DNA of 64,000 nucleotides from Mesorhizobium mediterraneum. GTDB taxonomy: Bacteria > Pseudomonadota > Alphaproteobacteria > Rhizobiales > Rhizobiaceae. Numbering within the stretch: position 1 is the stretch's first letter; each line of letters starts with the position of its first letter. A program made the position numbers and the translations under genes. The notes beneath the pieces were generated by a model that worked only from the letters and a program-made list of their open reading frames with translations, was not told the origin of the DNA and ran no database searches. Of this stretch, positions 63,138 to 64,000 are shown in pieces. The stretch spans positions 124,001 to 188,000 of the forward strand of contig NZ_NPKI01000033.1 of NCBI RefSeq assembly GCF_002284565.1. Direction: 5' to 3'.

Positions 63138-63190
63138 CAGGAATTAAGCTCCTCCGAGATCGGCAAACATACCGGCCTCGCTGGTTAACG

Positions 63191-63219
63191 AAAAGGGGCC
63201 CTGCGTTGCGCAGGACCCC
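63191..63219 (-). terminator. Hairpin between chvE and gguA
   Basis: On the minus strand GGGGTCCTGCG pairs with CGCAGGGCCCC (one G-U) around CAA, then TTTT. It resembles an intrinsic terminator. Such partial terminators or mRNA-stabilising hairpins after the binding-protein gene usually keep its transcript more abundant than those for the membrane parts. Confidence 0.7.
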
Positions 63220-63236
63220 AGACTTTGCAACTGCGG

Positions 63237-64000
63237 TTACTTCAGCTCTTCGGCCTTGATGTAGCCGGAGTCGACCACGAGGGCCTGGTAGTTCGACTTG
63301 TCGACCTCATGCGGCGTCAGCAGGATCGAGGGGACGACCTTGACGTCGTTGTTGTAGGTCGTGGTGTCGAGGCCTTCCGGCTTGCCGCCCGAGAGCACCT
63401 TGTCGACGAGCTCGACCGTCGCCTTGGCGAGTTCGCGGGTATCCTTGAACACGGTCGAGTACTGCTCGCCGGCGATGATCGCCTTGACCGAAGCGGTCTC
63501 GGCGTCCTGGCCGGTGACGATTGGCCAGGGCTGGTCGGCCGTGCCGTAACCAACGGCGCGCAGCGAGGCGATGATGCCGCGCGACAGGCCGTCATACGGC
63601 GAGAGCACGCCATCGACGCGGCTGCCATCCGAGTAGTTGGCGGAGAGCAGATTGTCCATGCGGGCCTGGGCGGTCGCTGCCAGCCAGCGCAGCGTGCCGA
63701 CCTTGTCCATGCCCATCTGGCCGGACTTCACGACGAGGGTCTTGTCGTCGATCAGCGGCTGCAGCACCGACATGGCGCCGTTGTAGAAGAAGAAGGCGTT
63801 GTTGTCGTCCGGCGAACCGCCGAACAGCTCGACGTTGAACGGACCCTTGTTTTCGGGATAGCCGAGGCCCTTGAGCAGCGATTTGGCCTGTATGACGCCG
63901 ACGCCGAAATTGTCGAAGGTGGTGTAGTAGTCGACATTCGCGGTCTTCTTGATCAGGCGGTCATAGGCGACGACGACGACGCCGGCGTCAGCCGCCTTCT
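63237..64000 (-). CDS. chvE: Multiple sugar-binding periplasmic protein ChvE (partial, N-terminus beyond window)
   Basis: The last 253 residues of a ribose-type solute-binding protein; the gene continues past the right edge, so the signal peptide is not visible. Segments GVVVVAYDRLIKK-like (here AGVVVVAYDRLI), VELFGGSPDDNNAFFFYNGA, PWPIVTGQDAETASVKAIIAGEQ (in part: TGQDAETASVKAI) and the C-terminal VVPSILLTPHEVDKSN match ChvE. It binds several monosaccharides for uptake by GguAB; in Agrobacterium it also signals to VirA. It heads the chvE-gguABC operon. Confidence 0.92.
   Translation of the reverse strand, partial: KAADAGVVVVAYDRLIKKTANVDYYTTFDNFGVGVIQAKSLLKGLGYPENKGPFNVELFGGSPDDNNAFFFYNGAMSVLQPLIDDKTLVVKSGQMGMDKVGTLRWLAATAQARMDNLLSANYSDGSRVDGVLSPYDGLSRGIIASLRAVGYGTADQPWPIVTGQDAETASVKAIIAGEQYSTVFKDTRELAKATVELVDKVLSGGKPEGLDTTTYNNDVKVVPSILLTPHEVDKSNYQALVVDSGYIKAEELK

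Overview
The window is GC-rich, densely coded chromosomal DNA from an alphaproteobacterium of the order Rhizobiales, most likely Mesorhizobium or a close Phyllobacteriaceae relative. The evidence is combined: a complete cpa/tad pilus operon, a class I lysyl-tRNA synthetase, a GcrA cell-cycle regulator, a PodJ-like polar protein, a ChvE-GguABC sugar importer, a SAM-II riboswitch in front of metZ, and a LuxR-LuxI-crotonase trio. No rRNA, tRNA, CRISPR array, prophage or insertion sequence was seen. The window reads as core genome with short intergenic repeats.

Layout. 1-10.9 kb: Flp/Tad pilus locus, with a stand-alone CpaC-N-like protein, Flp pilin, CpaA prepilin peptidase, CpaBCDEF, TadB, TadC and the convergent lipoprotein TadD. 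10.9-17 kb: M17 aminopeptidase, MarR regulator, NlpC/P60 hydrolase, and a helicase-PdeM DNA repair pair. 17-25.8 kb: a probable sulfite-handling region. It holds a SoeABC-like cytoplasmic molybdoenzyme operon led by a coupled micro-ORF, a divergent LysR regulator, an Hsp70-like protein, and a TIGR02186-TauE/SafE pair. 26-30 kb: PodJ-like protein. 30.4-37.7 kb: MerR regulator and a four-gene beta-oxidation cluster, with matching palindromic operators in front of both. 37.8-42.5 kb: S24-type regulator, secreted nuclease-like protein, LysK, TerB-like protein, amino-acid-type binding protein. 42.7-44.9 kb: acyl-homoserine-lactone quorum-sensing locus. 45-49.3 kb: PPK2, PhoR, PhoU, CorA. 49.4-53.6 kb: GcrA, ArgD-ArgF-HslO. 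53.7-58.9 kb: ApaG, a family-2-type glycosyltransferase, riboswitch-controlled MetZ, dCTP deaminase, binding protein. 59-64 kb: gguC, gguB, gguA and the 3' part of chvE on the minus strand.

The points most worth follow-up are these. First, the sulfite cluster with its small coupled ORF. Second, the crotonase fused by context to the AHL synthase. Third, a repeated oddity: at three unrelated genes (marR, a binding protein, argF) the 3' end is a short tandem repeat that reiterates the stop codon. Start sites were chosen on ribosome-binding sites and family N-termini. Functions come from recognisable motifs; no database search was possible.
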